DNA of 64,000 bases, taken from Humitalea sp050632385 (GTDB lineage: Bacteria; Pseudomonadota; Alphaproteobacteria; Acetobacterales; Acetobacteraceae). Shown here piece by piece: positions 9,069 to 17,740 of this stretch. How positions within the stretch are numbered: the stretch's first letter is position 1; each line of letters opens with the position of its first letter. The DNA is taken from contig NZ_CP192599.1 of assembly GCF_050632385.1 (NCBI RefSeq), positions 4,464,001 through 4,528,000 of the forward strand, read 5' to 3'. The translations under genes were made by a program, and so were the position numbers. The notes beneath the pieces are model-generated. The model was not told where the DNA came from, ran no database searches, and worked only from the letters and a program-made list of their open reading frames with translations.

Positions 9069-10019
9069 ATGGCCAATATCGCCGTCATCGGCGCCGGAAC
9101 CATGGGCCATGCCTTGGCGCTGGTTTTTGGCATCGGCGGGCATCGGGTCCGGCTGACGGACAGCCATCTGCCGACCCTGGAACGCGCCCCGGCCCTGATC
9201 GACGCCGCGCGCAAAACCCTGGTCGCGGCCGGCGAAACCCAGTTCACCGCCGAGACACTGGCCGAGGCGCTGACCATCCACACCAGCCTGGCCGATACCT
9301 TGGTCGAGGCCGAATGGATCGTGGAAGCGATCATCGAACAGCCCGAGGCCAAGCGCGCCCTCTTCGCCGAGATCGACGCGCTGGCGCCGATGGAGGCGAT
9401 CATCGCCTCCAACACCTCCTACCTCGACCCCTTCCCGTTGATCCCCGAACGGCGCCAGGCGCGCGCGATGGTCCAGCACTGGTATGCGCCGCCCTATCTG
9501 GTGGACCTCGTGGACATCGTGGCCGGGCCGCAATGCCCGCCGGAATTGATCGAGCAGGCGCGCGCGATGATCGCGGCCCTGGGCAAGCATCCGGTGGTGA
9601 TGAAGCGCTTCATCCCGGGCTACATCGCCAACCGCATCCAGGCGGCGATCTCGGCCGAGGTTTTTCATCTGCTGGATGGCGGCTATGCCGAACCCGCGGA
9701 TATCGACGCCGCGATCGTGCATGGGCTGGCGCTGCGCCTGCCGATCCTGGGGCATCTGGCCAAGGCGGATTTCACCGGGCTGGGCATCGCGCGCGACGCG
9801 CTGCGCAACCAGATGGTGCCGGCGCCACCGCGCAAGGATCACAGCCCCGCTCTGGACACGCTGCTGGCGGCGGGGCGCACGGGCGTGCGCGCGGGGGCCG
9901 GCTGGTACGACTGGTCGTCGCGCAGCCCGGAAGAATGGTTCCAGGACCGCGACCGGCGCTTGCTCGCGCTGAAACGCGCCTTGCGTGAGATCGGTAGCCT
10001 GACGGGAGAGAATCCATGA
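9069..10019 (+). CDS. 3-hydroxyacyl-CoA dehydrogenase-like NAD-dependent dehydrogenase
   Basis: 316 residues with an N-terminal Rossmann fold IAVIGAGTMGHALALVF and the helical C-terminal dimerisation domain of the 3-hydroxyacyl-CoA / L-carnitine / L-gulonate dehydrogenase family. The catalytic histidine is in MVQHWYAPPYLVDLVDIV, where beta-oxidation enzymes have HFFNPVP. That divergence suggests a small hydroxy acid substrate rather than an acyl-CoA. It sits 40 bp downstream of hyuB and its stop overlaps the start of the following SDR, so it belongs to the same operon. Confidence 0.78.
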   Translation: MANIAVIGAGTMGHALALVFGIGGHRVRLTDSHLPTLERAPALIDAARKTLVAAGETQFTAETLAEALTIHTSLADTLVEAEWIVEAIIEQPEAKRALFAEIDALAPMEAIIASNTSYLDPFPLIPERRQARAMVQHWYAPPYLVDLVDIVAGPQCPPELIEQARAMIAALGKHPVVMKRFIPGYIANRIQAAISAEVFHLLDGGYAEPADIDAAIVHGLALRLPILGHLAKADFTGLGIARDALRNQMVPAPPRKDHSPALDTLLAAGRTGVRAGAGWYDWSSRSPEEWFQDRDRRLLALKRALREIGSLTGENP

Positions 10020-10774
10020 TCCGCTACGACCTGTCGGGCAAGACGGCGCTGGTGACGGGCGGTGCCTCGGGCATCGGGCTGGCCACCGCGACCATGCTGG
10101 CGGCGGCGGGTTGCCGGGTCGCGATCAACCATCTGGCGGGCGATGCGCGCGGGGCCGAGGCGGTGGCGGCCCTGCCCGGCGCGATCGCGGCCCCGGGCGA
10201 TGTGTCCGACCCCGATGACGCCGCGCGCATGGTCGGCCAGGCGGTCCATGACCTGGGGCGGCTGGACTACCTGGTGAACAATGCCGGCACGCCCGGCACG
10301 CGGCAGGCCATCCCGCCCAAGGATCTGCACCTGATCACCGAGGCGATGTGGGAGACCGTCATCGGCGTGAACCTGCTGGGCGTGTTCCGCTGCGCCAAGG
10401 CGGCCGCACCGGCGCTGGTCGCGGCGGGCGGGGCGATGGTGAATGTCGCCTCGATCGCGGGGCTGGGCAGTGCGGGGTCATCGCTGGCCTATGGCGCGAC
10501 CAAGGCGGGGGTCGTGTCGCTGACACAGAATTTCGCCCGCGCGCTGGGGCCCGATGTGCGGGTCAATGCCGTGGCGCCAGGTGCCGTGGACAGCACCTGG
10601 ATGGTGGAATGGACCGAGGCGCGGCGCGCGGTTTCGGCCGAAAAGGCGCTGCTGAAGCGGCGCTGCACGCCGGAGGATATTGCCGAGGTGATCGTCTTCC
10701 TGCTGGCGGGGGCGGCGATGGTGACCGGGCAGACGGTGATCGTGGATGGCGGGCTGACTCTTGAAAGCCGCTAG
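10016..10774 (+). CDS. SDR-family NAD(P)-dependent oxidoreductase
   Basis: 252 residues of a classical short-chain dehydrogenase: cofactor motif TGGASGIG, NNAG motif (VNNAGTPG), catalytic serine in VASIAG, and YxxxK as YGATKAG. The C-terminus ends with the common VTGQTVIVDGGLTL. Its ATG overlaps the preceding dehydrogenase stop. Its own TAG stop lies inside the stem of the inverted repeat at 10771, which ends this four-gene operon. Substrate not predictable. Confidence 0.88.
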   Translation: MIRYDLSGKTALVTGGASGIGLATATMLAAAGCRVAINHLAGDARGAEAVAALPGAIAAPGDVSDPDDAARMVGQAVHDLGRLDYLVNNAGTPGTRQAIPPKDLHLITEAMWETVIGVNLLGVFRCAKAAAPALVAAGGAMVNVASIAGLGSAGSSLAYGATKAGVVSLTQNFARALGPDVRVNAVAPGAVDSTWMVEWTEARRAVSAEKALLKRRCTPEDIAEVIVFLLAGAAMVTGQTVIVDGGLTLESR

Positions 10775-10826
10775 ACCGCGATGCGTTCGCATTCGCTCAC
10801 GCATCGCGGTCTAGCTTGTTGTTTTG
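10771..10826 (+). terminator. Perfect 16-bp inverted repeat with T-rich tail ending the hyuAB operon
   Basis: The arm CTAGACCGCGATGCGT (10771-10786) and its exact reverse complement (10799-10814) flank a 12-base loop, followed by cttgttgttttgt. This fits an intrinsic terminator for the plus-strand operon. The SDR stop codon TAG is part of the left arm. The next gene, ridA, ends at 10875 on the opposite strand, so it could work both ways. A dispersed palindromic repeat is an alternative reading. Confidence 0.75.
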
Positions 10827-10874
10827 TCGCGTGATTCAGCCCTGCGGCGCATTCGCGCCTACGGCCATCACGCT

Positions 10875-11279
10875 TTAACCCGCGACAACCGCCATGCCAT
10901 GCACCTGGACCAGGAATTCCGGCACCGGCAGCGCCTTGACCATGCTGGTCGCACGCGCCGGAAAGGCACCAGGGGCGAAATACTCGCCGTAGATCCGGTT
11001 CATGTCGCCAAAATCGCCAGGGCGGATGAGTTGTACCTCCAGCTTCGCGACATGGGCGTAGTCCGACCCCGCGGCGCGCAGCACGGCGCCGAGGTTCTCC
11101 ATCACCTGCCGCATCTGCGCCGGGAAGTCGTCGACCGCGATCTCGCGTTCGCCGCGGAACGGGATGATCCCGGAAATCAGCACCATCTGGCCGACGCGGA
11201 CCGCATGTGACAGCGGGGCGAAAGGTCGAGTGACGCCGTCGGCAAGGATGCGGACCAACGGGGACTCTGGGTCTGTCAT
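10875..11279 (-). CDS. RidA family protein (reactive enamine/imine deaminase-like)
   Basis: 134 residues from the ATG at 11279 (MTDPESPLVRIL); 9 further codons upstream are open. The fold signature is present: HAVRVGQMVLISGIIPF at the N-terminal half and ATSMVKALPVPEFLVQVHGMAVV at the end. The RidA catalytic arginine normally sits in the C-terminal part in an SR/AR-type motif; here FPARATSMV is in that place. RidA proteins hydrolyse reactive imines or are paralogues tied to pyrimidine and purine catabolism. It is divergent from the amidohydrolase at 11410, which supports a nitrogen-catabolic role. Confidence 0.82.
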   Translation of the reverse strand: MTDPESPLVRILADGVTRPFAPLSHAVRVGQMVLISGIIPFRGEREIAVDDFPAQMRQVMENLGAVLRAAGSDYAHVAKLEVQLIRPGDFGDMNRIYGEYFAPGAFPARATSMVKALPVPEFLVQVHGMAVVAG

Positions 11280-11409
11280 ATGGTCTTGCCGCTCCATCGC
11301 TGGCACCGTGCGCCGGTTGTAGCGCCCCGCCCCAGTTCAACCAACCCATCCCGCTTGCCGCATCGGCCCGCAGCGGCGAGGCTGCGGGTCACATAGCCCA
11401 GGACTGCCG

Positions 11410-12612
11410 ATGATGTCGCGCGTGGACACCGACCGCTTTCTCGCCGACCTGCATGCGCTGCGTGAGATCGGGCGGTTCAAGACCGGCGTCCATCGTCCGA
11501 CCTATACGCCCGAGGACATGGAAAGCCGGCGCTGGCTGTGCGATCGCCTGGCGGAATGCGGGCTGACGCCGACCTTGGATGGTATCGGCAATGTGATCGG
11601 CCGCCATCCGGGCGCGGGGCCGCACCTGCTGGTCGGCAGCCATATCGAGTCGCAGAACGAGGCCGGGTGGTTGGATGGCGCGCTGGGCGTGGTCGCCGGC
11701 GTGGCGCTGGCCCGCGCGGGGCTGCCGGTCGATGTCGTGGCCTTCGCCGATGAGGAGGGGCACTACGGCGGCTTCATCGGCAGCCGGTCCTTCATCGGCG
11801 CGCTGGACGAAGCCGAGATCGACACCCTGGCCAACCGCACCCATGGCAAGCCGCTGCGCCAGGCGCTGACCGAGGCCGGGCTTGCGGGAAAGCCACGGTT
11901 CAAGGGCGATCCGTCGCGCTATCGCGGCTTCCTTGAGATGCACATCGAACAGGGCACGCAGTTGGAAGCGGCCGGGCTTGGCATCGGCGTGGTCACCGGC
12001 ATCGTCGCCATCCGGCAATACCGCATCATCATCGACGGCATGCAGGACCATGCCGGCGGCACCACCATGGCCGAACGCCGCGACGCGGGGCTGGCGGCGG
12101 TGCGGCTGCTGGCGGCGATCGACGCGGAATTCCCCCGCGTCTGCGGCCCGCGCAGCACCTGGACCACCGGGCGCATCACCCTGGAACCAGGCGCCCCCAG
12201 CATCATCCCCGGCCGTGCCGAGGTGCTGTTCCAATTGCGCGACGTGGACCCCACGATCATCGCGCGAATGGAAGCGGCCCTGGCCGCGCTGATCCAGGAA
12301 CACAATCGTCGCGACCGCTGCCCGGCGCGGCTGGAACCGATCAGCCTGTCCACCCCCGCGCCCTGCGACGCGGGTTTTCAGGAAGCGCTGGCCGCCGAGG
12401 CCGAGGCGCTGTCGCCCGGGTGCTGGCAGCGCATGCCATCCGGGGCCGGGCATGACGCGCAATGGGTGGCGCGGGTGATGCCGGTGGCGATGCTCTTCGT
12501 GCCCTCGATCGGCGGCATCAGCCATCATTGGGCGGAGGATACGAAGGACGCGGACCTGGCGCTGGGCGTGCGGGTGCTGGCGGGCGCGGCGGCGCGGATC
12601 CTGGCGGGTTAG
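11410..12612 (+). CDS. M20-family amidohydrolase (N-carbamoyl-L-amino-acid hydrolase / allantoate amidohydrolase type)
   Basis: 400 residues of the metal-dependent M20 group that hydrolyses N-carbamoyl bonds. Metal-site motifs are in order: GSHIESQNEAGWLDGALGV, DEEGHYGGFIGSRSF, EMHIEQGTQLE, DHAGGTTM in the dimerisation domain, and SGAGHDAQW with GGISHHW at the end. The usual GSHxDT aspartate is E here (GSHIES). It is separated from divergent ridA by 130 bp and lies near hyuAB and allophanate hydrolase. The ATG at 11413 is an alternative start. Which carbamoyl compound it uses is not clear. Confidence 0.83.
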   Translation: MMSRVDTDRFLADLHALREIGRFKTGVHRPTYTPEDMESRRWLCDRLAECGLTPTLDGIGNVIGRHPGAGPHLLVGSHIESQNEAGWLDGALGVVAGVALARAGLPVDVVAFADEEGHYGGFIGSRSFIGALDEAEIDTLANRTHGKPLRQALTEAGLAGKPRFKGDPSRYRGFLEMHIEQGTQLEAAGLGIGVVTGIVAIRQYRIIIDGMQDHAGGTTMAERRDAGLAAVRLLAAIDAEFPRVCGPRSTWTTGRITLEPGAPSIIPGRAEVLFQLRDVDPTIIARMEAALAALIQEHNRRDRCPARLEPISLSTPAPCDAGFQEALAAEAEALSPGCWQRMPSGAGHDAQWVARVMPVAMLFVPSIGGISHHWAEDTKDADLALGVRVLAGAAARILAG

Positions 12613-12685
12613 CAGAGGGGCGCCATTCCCGTTGCCCAGAACGCAGACCCACGGAACGTCGAAACGTCTTTGCCCGGAGGACGCC

Positions 12686-13075
12686 ATGAGCGCGCGTGCG
12701 ATGCTTTGGACCGGTCGCGGCCTTACAGCACTATTCGCCTTGTTCATGCTGGGGGCGTCGATCGCGCCGAAATTGCTGCATCTGCCCGTGGTGGAGGAGA
12801 CCATGGCCCAATTGGGCTGGCCCTCCGGCTACGGGCTCATGATCGGCGTCATCGAATTGACCTGCCTGGTGCTTTACCTGATCCCGCGCACCAGCGTGCT
12901 CGGCGCGGTGCTGATGATGGGGTTGCTCGGCGGTGCGATGGCGACCCAGGTCCGGGTGGGCAATCCCCTGTTCAGCCACATCCTGTTCAGCCTCTATCTG
13001 GGGCTGGTGATGTGGGGCGGGCTGTGGCTGCGCAACCCGCGTCTCAGGACCGTGTTTCCCCTGATGCGCCCATAA
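12686..13075 (+). CDS. DoxX family membrane protein
   Basis: 129 residues, four predicted transmembrane helices, with the DoxX-like pattern GASIAPKLLHLPVVEETMAQLGWP followed by IELTCLVLYLIPRTSVLGAVLMMGLLGGA and a short cytoplasmic C-terminus. I start at 12686 because CCCGGAGGACGCC precedes it. Function of DoxX relatives is generally unknown. It is followed 22 bp later by a VOC protein, probably co-transcribed. Confidence 0.8.
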   Translation: MSARAMLWTGRGLTALFALFMLGASIAPKLLHLPVVEETMAQLGWPSGYGLMIGVIELTCLVLYLIPRTSVLGAVLMMGLLGGAMATQVRVGNPLFSHILFSLYLGLVMWGGLWLRNPRLRTVFPLMRP

Positions 13076-13097
13076 CGTCGATCGATGGAGACAAGCC

Positions 13098-13517
13098 ATG
13101 CCCAAGATGATTTTCGTGAATCTCCCGGTGAAGGATCTCGGCGCCTCCACCCGCTTTTATGAGGCCATCGGCTGCGAGAAGAACCCGCAGTTCAGCGACG
13201 GCAACGCCTCCGCGATGGTGTGGTCGGAAACGATCACCTTCATGCTGCTGACGCACGCTTTCTATTCGACCTTCACGTCGAAGCCGATCGCCGATGCCCA
13301 TGCCACCAGCGCCGCGCTGATCGCCCTGTCGCGCGATAGCCGTGCCGAGGTCGATGCCATCGTCCTGGCCGCGGCGGCGGCGGGCGGCAAGGCGGATGTC
13401 CGTGCACCGCAGGACATGGGCTTCATGTTCAGCCGCGCCTTCGAGGACCCCGACGGCAACACGTTCGAGCCGATGTGGATGGACATGGCGGGGTTCGCCG
13501 CGGCGGGTGGCCAGTAG
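13098..13517 (+). CDS. VOC family (glyoxalase/bleomycin-resistance-like) protein
   Basis: 139 residues in one beta-alpha-beta-beta-beta repeat set, starting MPKMIFVNLPVKDLGASTRFYEAIG and ending FEDPDGNTFEPMWMD, the typical VOC end with a metal-ligand glutamate. This variant, with a long TSAALIALSRDSRAEVD insertion, is common next to DoxX genes. The enzymatic role is not known. It converges on atzF with only 7 bp between stops. Confidence 0.82.
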   Translation: MPKMIFVNLPVKDLGASTRFYEAIGCEKNPQFSDGNASAMVWSETITFMLLTHAFYSTFTSKPIADAHATSAALIALSRDSRAEVDAIVLAAAAAGGKADVRAPQDMGFMFSRAFEDPDGNTFEPMWMDMAGFAAAGGQ

Positions 13518-13524
13518 CTGGCCT

Positions 13525-15258
13525 TCACCGCGCCGCCAGCACCGCGCGCCAGCCGCCCAATGCGGTGACCTCCGGCGCGCCGGCGACGCCCTCGGCCTCG
13601 GCCAGGAAGCCCAGGACCGCGCTGCCATCGGCCAGCGTCACGCGGCCAAAGCCCAGTGGCGTCGGCACCTGGGCCAGCAGCGCGCCGATGGCGGCGGTGG
13701 GCAGCACCCAGACCTCGCCGGCGATGGCGGCACCGGCCGGGTCACGCAGCAGGCCGGGGCGGTTGCCCAGGTCGAACAGCCGGTAGCCAGGCGCGGTGCT
13801 CGTGGCGCGCAAAAACCGGCCGCCGAGCGCCGTGACCTGGTGGTTCAGCGGTAGCCCCGACATATGCGCGCCGATGCAGAACAGCGCCGTTTCCTCCGCG
13901 CCCACGGCCGGGGGCACCGGGCTTTCGCCGTTCAGCGCGACCCCCAGCCCGGCCAGCGCCCCGTCACGGAAGGCAGGTGCCAGAAGGGTCACGCCAAAGG
14001 GCACACCATCCGGCCGAAACCCGGCCGGCACCGCCAGCCCGCACAAATCCAGCAGGTTCACGAAATTGGTGTAGGTGCCCAGGCGGCTGTTGGCCGCGAT
14101 GGGTTCGGCTTGCAGCGCGGCGAGCGTGGGCGTGCCCGGCGCCGTCGGCAGCAGCAGCGCATCGGCGCGGGCGAAAATGGCGCGGGAGATCAGCCGCGCC
14201 TCGGCCACCGCGTGGAAATCATCGAAGGCATCGACGGCGCTTCGGCCCAGCCCGCCCTCCAGGATGCTGCGCGTGACGGGGTGCAAGGTGTCCGGCCGCC
14301 TCTGCACGCGGTCGCGCAAGGCGGCCGTGCGTTCGGCCACCCAGGCCCCGTCGTAGAGCCGCCGCGCCACGGCGATCAGCGGCGCGATCGACACGCGCGC
14401 GACGGTCGCGCCGTGCGCCACGGCGCGATCCACCGATGCATGGAACAGGGCGGCGTCATCGTCGGTGTCAAAGATCAGTTCGGCGTCGAGCGGCACGGCG
14501 ATGCGCCAGGATGGCTGCGGCGCCGGGGCGGCGGACCAGGCGGCGGGGGCGCTGCGGGAATAGGGATCGATCGCATCGGGCCCGGCGATGACGGCCAGCA
14601 CGGCCGCGGCATCGGCCACGGACTGGGCAAAGACCGAAATGCAATCGAGCGACCGGCAGGCCGGCACCACGCCGCGGCTGGGGACCAGACCCAGGGTCGG
14701 CTTCAGCCCCACGATGTTCTGGGCCATGGCCGGGACGCGGCCCGAGCCGGCCGTGTCCGTGCCCAGCGAAAACGCCACGATCCCCGCCGCGACCGCACTG
14801 GCCGAGCCGGAGGAGGAACCGCCCGGCACCAGATCCGCCCGCACCGCGTTGCGCGGCGTGCCATAGGGGCTGCGCGTGCCGTTCAGCCCCGTCGCGAATT
14901 GATCGAGGTTGGCCTTGCCCAAAAGCAGCGCCCCCGCGGCGAGCAGACGGGCGACGGCCGGTGCGTCTTCACCCGGGACATGCGCAAAATCCGGGCAGGC
15001 GGCGGTCATCGGCAGCCCGGCCGCCGCGATATTGTCCTTCACGACGAAGGGCACGCCCCAGAGCGGGCGACCCTGCCGGCCCTCGGCCGCCAGCGCCGCC
15101 GCCCGCGCCAGCAGATCGGCCGGCGGCGTGGCGGAAATCAGCAGGGCCGGGTCGTTCCAGGCGGCCAGCCGGGCCAGGGCAGCCTCGGCCACCGCCACCG
15201 GCGAACCGCCGCCATCGAGGAATTCGGCCAGCCCGGCCAGCGTGAAGGTCAGGGTCAT
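13525..15258 (-). CDS. atzF: Allophanate hydrolase (AtzF type)
   Basis: It splits allophanate to carbon dioxide and ammonia in urea or cyanurate degradation. 577 residues: an N-terminal amidase-signature domain with catalytic Lys74 (PFVVKDNI), the GGSSSGSA motif at about 147-154 and nucleophile Ser172 in TDTAGSGR, and a C-terminal domain of about 125 residues beginning near AEETALFCIGAHMSGLPLN, which is specific to AtzF/DUR1,2. No urea carboxylase gene is in the window. Transcribed after the D-2-hydroxyacid dehydrogenase with a 31-bp gap. Confidence 0.9.
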   Translation of the reverse strand: MTLTFTLAGLAEFLDGGGSPVAVAEAALARLAAWNDPALLISATPPADLLARAAALAAEGRQGRPLWGVPFVVKDNIAAAGLPMTAACPDFAHVPGEDAPAVARLLAAGALLLGKANLDQFATGLNGTRSPYGTPRNAVRADLVPGGSSSGSASAVAAGIVAFSLGTDTAGSGRVPAMAQNIVGLKPTLGLVPSRGVVPACRSLDCISVFAQSVADAAAVLAVIAGPDAIDPYSRSAPAAWSAAPAPQPSWRIAVPLDAELIFDTDDDAALFHASVDRAVAHGATVARVSIAPLIAVARRLYDGAWVAERTAALRDRVQRRPDTLHPVTRSILEGGLGRSAVDAFDDFHAVAEARLISRAIFARADALLLPTAPGTPTLAALQAEPIAANSRLGTYTNFVNLLDLCGLAVPAGFRPDGVPFGVTLLAPAFRDGALAGLGVALNGESPVPPAVGAEETALFCIGAHMSGLPLNHQVTALGGRFLRATSTAPGYRLFDLGNRPGLLRDPAGAAIAGEVWVLPTAAIGALLAQVPTPLGFGRVTLADGSAVLGFLAEAEGVAGAPEVTALGGWRAVLAAR

Positions 15259-15289
15259 GCCTTCATGGCCAGCAAGGGGCGTGCCTGGG

Positions 15290-16234
15290 CTACAGCAGGC
15301 GGATCGGCGCGCCGGCCAGGTAGGCCTCGATCGCCTCGACCGCGCCGACGAAATAGGCGCGGTAGTTTTCCTGCGTCACATAGCCCAGGTGCGGCGTCAG
15401 CAGCGTGTTGGGCGCCGACCGGATCGGGTGGTCGGCGGGCAGCGGCTCGATATCGAAGACATCCAGCCCGGCGCCGGCGATCGTGCCGGCCTTCAGCGCG
15501 GCGATCAGCGCATCCTGGTCGATCAGCGGACCACGGCTGGTGTTCACGATATAGGCGGTGGGCTTCATGGCCGCGAGGTCGTCGGCGCCGATGATCCCGC
15601 GTGAACGCGCCGACAGCACCACATGCAGGGTCACCACATCGGATTGCGCCAGCAGGTCGCGCTTTTCGACCCGCTCCACGCCGACCGCGGCGGCGGCTTC
15701 CGCCGTCAGGTTCTGGCTCCAGGCGATGACGCGCATGCCCAGTGCCTGGCCGACCTTGGCGACGCGCTGGCCGAGTTTGCCGAGGCCGATGACGCCAAGC
15801 GTCGCACCCTCCGCCGCGCGGCCGACGCCGACCTGCCAGCCGCCGGCGCGCAGGCTGGCCTGTTCGGTGGGAATGCCGCGCAGCAGGCCCAGGATCACCC
15901 CGATCGCGATATCGACCGTCGGCGCGCCCTTGGTGGGGGTGCCGCAGACGGTGATGCCGGCGGCCTGCGCCGCCGCCAGGTCGAAGGAATTGTTGCGGCC
16001 ACCGGTCGTCATCAGCAGTTTCAGCTTGGGCAGTCGCGCCAGCAGGCTCGCGGGGAAGGCGGTGCGTTCGCGCATGCCCAGGATCGCGTCGAAGGGGGTC
16101 AGGCGCGCGGCCAGCGCATCTTCATCGGCCAGGTGGTCGCGGAACACCGTGGTTTCGACGCGCCCCGCCAGGCGCTCCCAGGGGCCGAACGACAGGGCCA
16201 CGCCCTGGTAATCGTCAAGGATGGCGAGGCGCAT
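15290..16234 (-). CDS. D-isomer-specific 2-hydroxyacid dehydrogenase family protein
   Basis: 314 residues with the NAD-binding signature GVIGLGKLGQRVA (about 148-160), and the catalytic triad Arg in VNTSRGPLIDQDAL, Glu in DVFDIEPLP, His in TPHLGYVTQENY. It could be a glyoxylate, hydroxypyruvate or phosphoglycerate dehydrogenase; sequence alone does not say which. It lies in a minus-strand group: binding protein, thioesterase, this gene, atzF. Confidence 0.87.
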   Translation of the reverse strand: MRLAILDDYQGVALSFGPWERLAGRVETTVFRDHLADEDALAARLTPFDAILGMRERTAFPASLLARLPKLKLLMTTGGRNNSFDLAAAQAAGITVCGTPTKGAPTVDIAIGVILGLLRGIPTEQASLRAGGWQVGVGRAAEGATLGVIGLGKLGQRVAKVGQALGMRVIAWSQNLTAEAAAAVGVERVEKRDLLAQSDVVTLHVVLSARSRGIIGADDLAAMKPTAYIVNTSRGPLIDQDALIAALKAGTIAGAGLDVFDIEPLPADHPIRSAPNTLLTPHLGYVTQENYRAYFVGAVEAIEAYLAGAPIRLL

Positions 16235-16304
16235 TGGCTGGGTCCTTCAGGGTCTGAACGTCGCGCTTACACCAGCCTGGGGAGGTGCGGCAGGGGGCTG
16301 GGGT

Positions 16305-16751
16305 TCAGGGCGCGGGCGTGACCACCAGGGGCGCCAGCATGTCCCGGAAGAACGCCGGCAGCGGCGTCGGCTGCTTCTGGGTATCGCGGTCCACGTAGAC
16401 ATGGACGAAATGCCCCTCGGCGCTCGCCACATCATCGCCATTGCGGAAAATGCCGATGCCGTAGCGGACGGAGGTGCTGCCGATGCGCTCCACCCGCAGC
16501 CCCGCCGTCACCAGGTCGGGGAAGGAGATCGGCCCCTTGAAGCGGCACTGGGTTTCCACCACCACGCCGATGATCGGCGAGGTCGCGAGGTCGATCGCCC
16601 CCGATCCCAGCAGGAAGCGCGCGACCACCGTGTCGAAGTATGAGTAATACACGACGTTGTTCACATGCGCGTACATGTCGTTGTCGGCCCAGCGGGTCGG
16701 GATTTCGAGGAACCAGCGGTAGTCGGCGCGGGAAGTCGGGGCACGGGTCAA
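16305..16751 (-). CDS. Acyl-CoA thioesterase, 4-hydroxybenzoyl-CoA thioesterase-like hotdog fold
   Basis: About 148 residues. Hotdog signature IPTRWADNDMYAHVNNVVYYSYFDT with the catalytic aspartate in ADNDMYAHVNN, then VETQCRFKGPISFPD. The reading frame has no ATG near its homologous start; TTG at 16749-16751, preceded by GGAGAG 6 bases upstream, is the most likely start. It follows the solute-binding protein gene by 13 bp, so it is probably co-transcribed. Confidence 0.78.
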   Translation of the reverse strand: MTRAPTSRADYRWFLEIPTRWADNDMYAHVNNVVYYSYFDTVVARFLLGSGAIDLATSPIIGVVVETQCRFKGPISFPDLVTAGLRVERIGSTSVRYGIGIFRNGDDVASAEGHFVHVYVDRDTQKQPTPLPAFFRDMLAPLVVTPAP

Positions 16752-16764
16752 GCGAGTCTCTCCG

Positions 16765-17676
16765 TCAGCCGAGCGCGTCGGCGGTGATGGCGGGGTCGAC
16801 GCAGGCATCGAAGCCAGGTGCCGTGGCGATGGCGCCGGCGGCCAGCATCGACTCCTGCAGGCGGTTGAAGGCGATGCGCGAGAACACCGGCGTGGTCGCC
16901 CAGATGCCGAGCGCCTGGTAGCGCAGGATGGACGCGGACAGCACCTCCGGCGCGATATCGGGGAAGAAGGGGCCGACCGCGCCCGCGACGGCATCGGCCG
17001 ATGCGACGCCGAGCCATTCCAGCGTGCGGGCCATGCCGCGCACCATGCCCGCCATGTCCGCGGCGCGTGCCGCGAGTTTTTCGCGCGTGGAATAGAAGGC
17101 GGTGTAGGCGGTGGGCCCGCGCGTGGCGGCGGCGTGCCAGACCGAACCGCCGGCCTGTTCGGCCAGCGTGGCGAAGGGTTCGAAGACCTGCGCCACATCC
17201 AGCGTGCCGCCCAGCACCGCCGCCAGGTTGGCCGCCATCCCGGCGTCGGTGGTGCGTGCGATCGCGGCGGGGTCCACCCCCGCCTCACGCAAATCCAGGC
17301 CGAGGCACCACCAGGGGGTCGGCACCTCGCTGACCGTTCCCAGGCGCAGGTCCAGCAGGTCGGGCAGCGTGAAATCCGGGTTGGGTTCGGCGCCCACCAG
17401 GAAGAAGGGGTCGCCCATGACCACGGCGCCGAAGGACACCAGCGGTGAGTCCGAGTCGGCCGCGTGGTCGCGGATCACCCGCATCGGGCCGGACCAGGCA
17501 AGGTCGGCGGCGCCCGACAGCAGGTTGGCAACGGCGCGGTCGGGTTCGCCCACGGTGATCAGGCGGACTTCCACGCCCTCGGCGGCAAAGGCGCCGCGGG
17601 CCAGGGCGGCATAGAAGGGTGTGTAGAAGATCGCGCGGAACGGCTCTTGCAAGACCAGGTCGGCCAAGGCTGGCAT
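16765..17676 (-). CDS. NMT1/ThiY-like ABC transporter substrate-binding protein
   Basis: 303 residues resembling the nitrate/sulfonate/pyrimidine-precursor binding family: LQEPFRAIFYTPFYAALARGAFAAEGVEV at the start, then GEPDRAVANLLSGAADLAWSGPMRV. There is no obvious signal peptide from the ATG at 17676, unlike exported binding proteins; 35 extra codons upstream are open but not signal-like. Either it is cytoplasmic or the export signal is missing. No permease or ATPase lies nearby. Confidence 0.72.
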   Translation of the reverse strand: MPALADLVLQEPFRAIFYTPFYAALARGAFAAEGVEVRLITVGEPDRAVANLLSGAADLAWSGPMRVIRDHAADSDSPLVSFGAVVMGDPFFLVGAEPNPDFTLPDLLDLRLGTVSEVPTPWWCLGLDLREAGVDPAAIARTTDAGMAANLAAVLGGTLDVAQVFEPFATLAEQAGGSVWHAAATRGPTAYTAFYSTREKLAARAADMAGMVRGMARTLEWLGVASADAVAGAVGPFFPDIAPEVLSASILRYQALGIWATTPVFSRIAFNRLQESMLAAGAIATAPGFDACVDPAITADALG

Positions 17677-17740
17677 CCTCGATGGGGTGTGCCAGCATCG
17701 TCCGGTACCGCCGCGCCGCCAAGACCCGTCTGGAGCCCCC

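Noticed and set aside
16305..17288. 327-codon frame suggesting a fused larger thioesterase
   Set aside because: The first half is an out-of-frame reading of the solute-binding protein; hotdog homology starts at about 16751.
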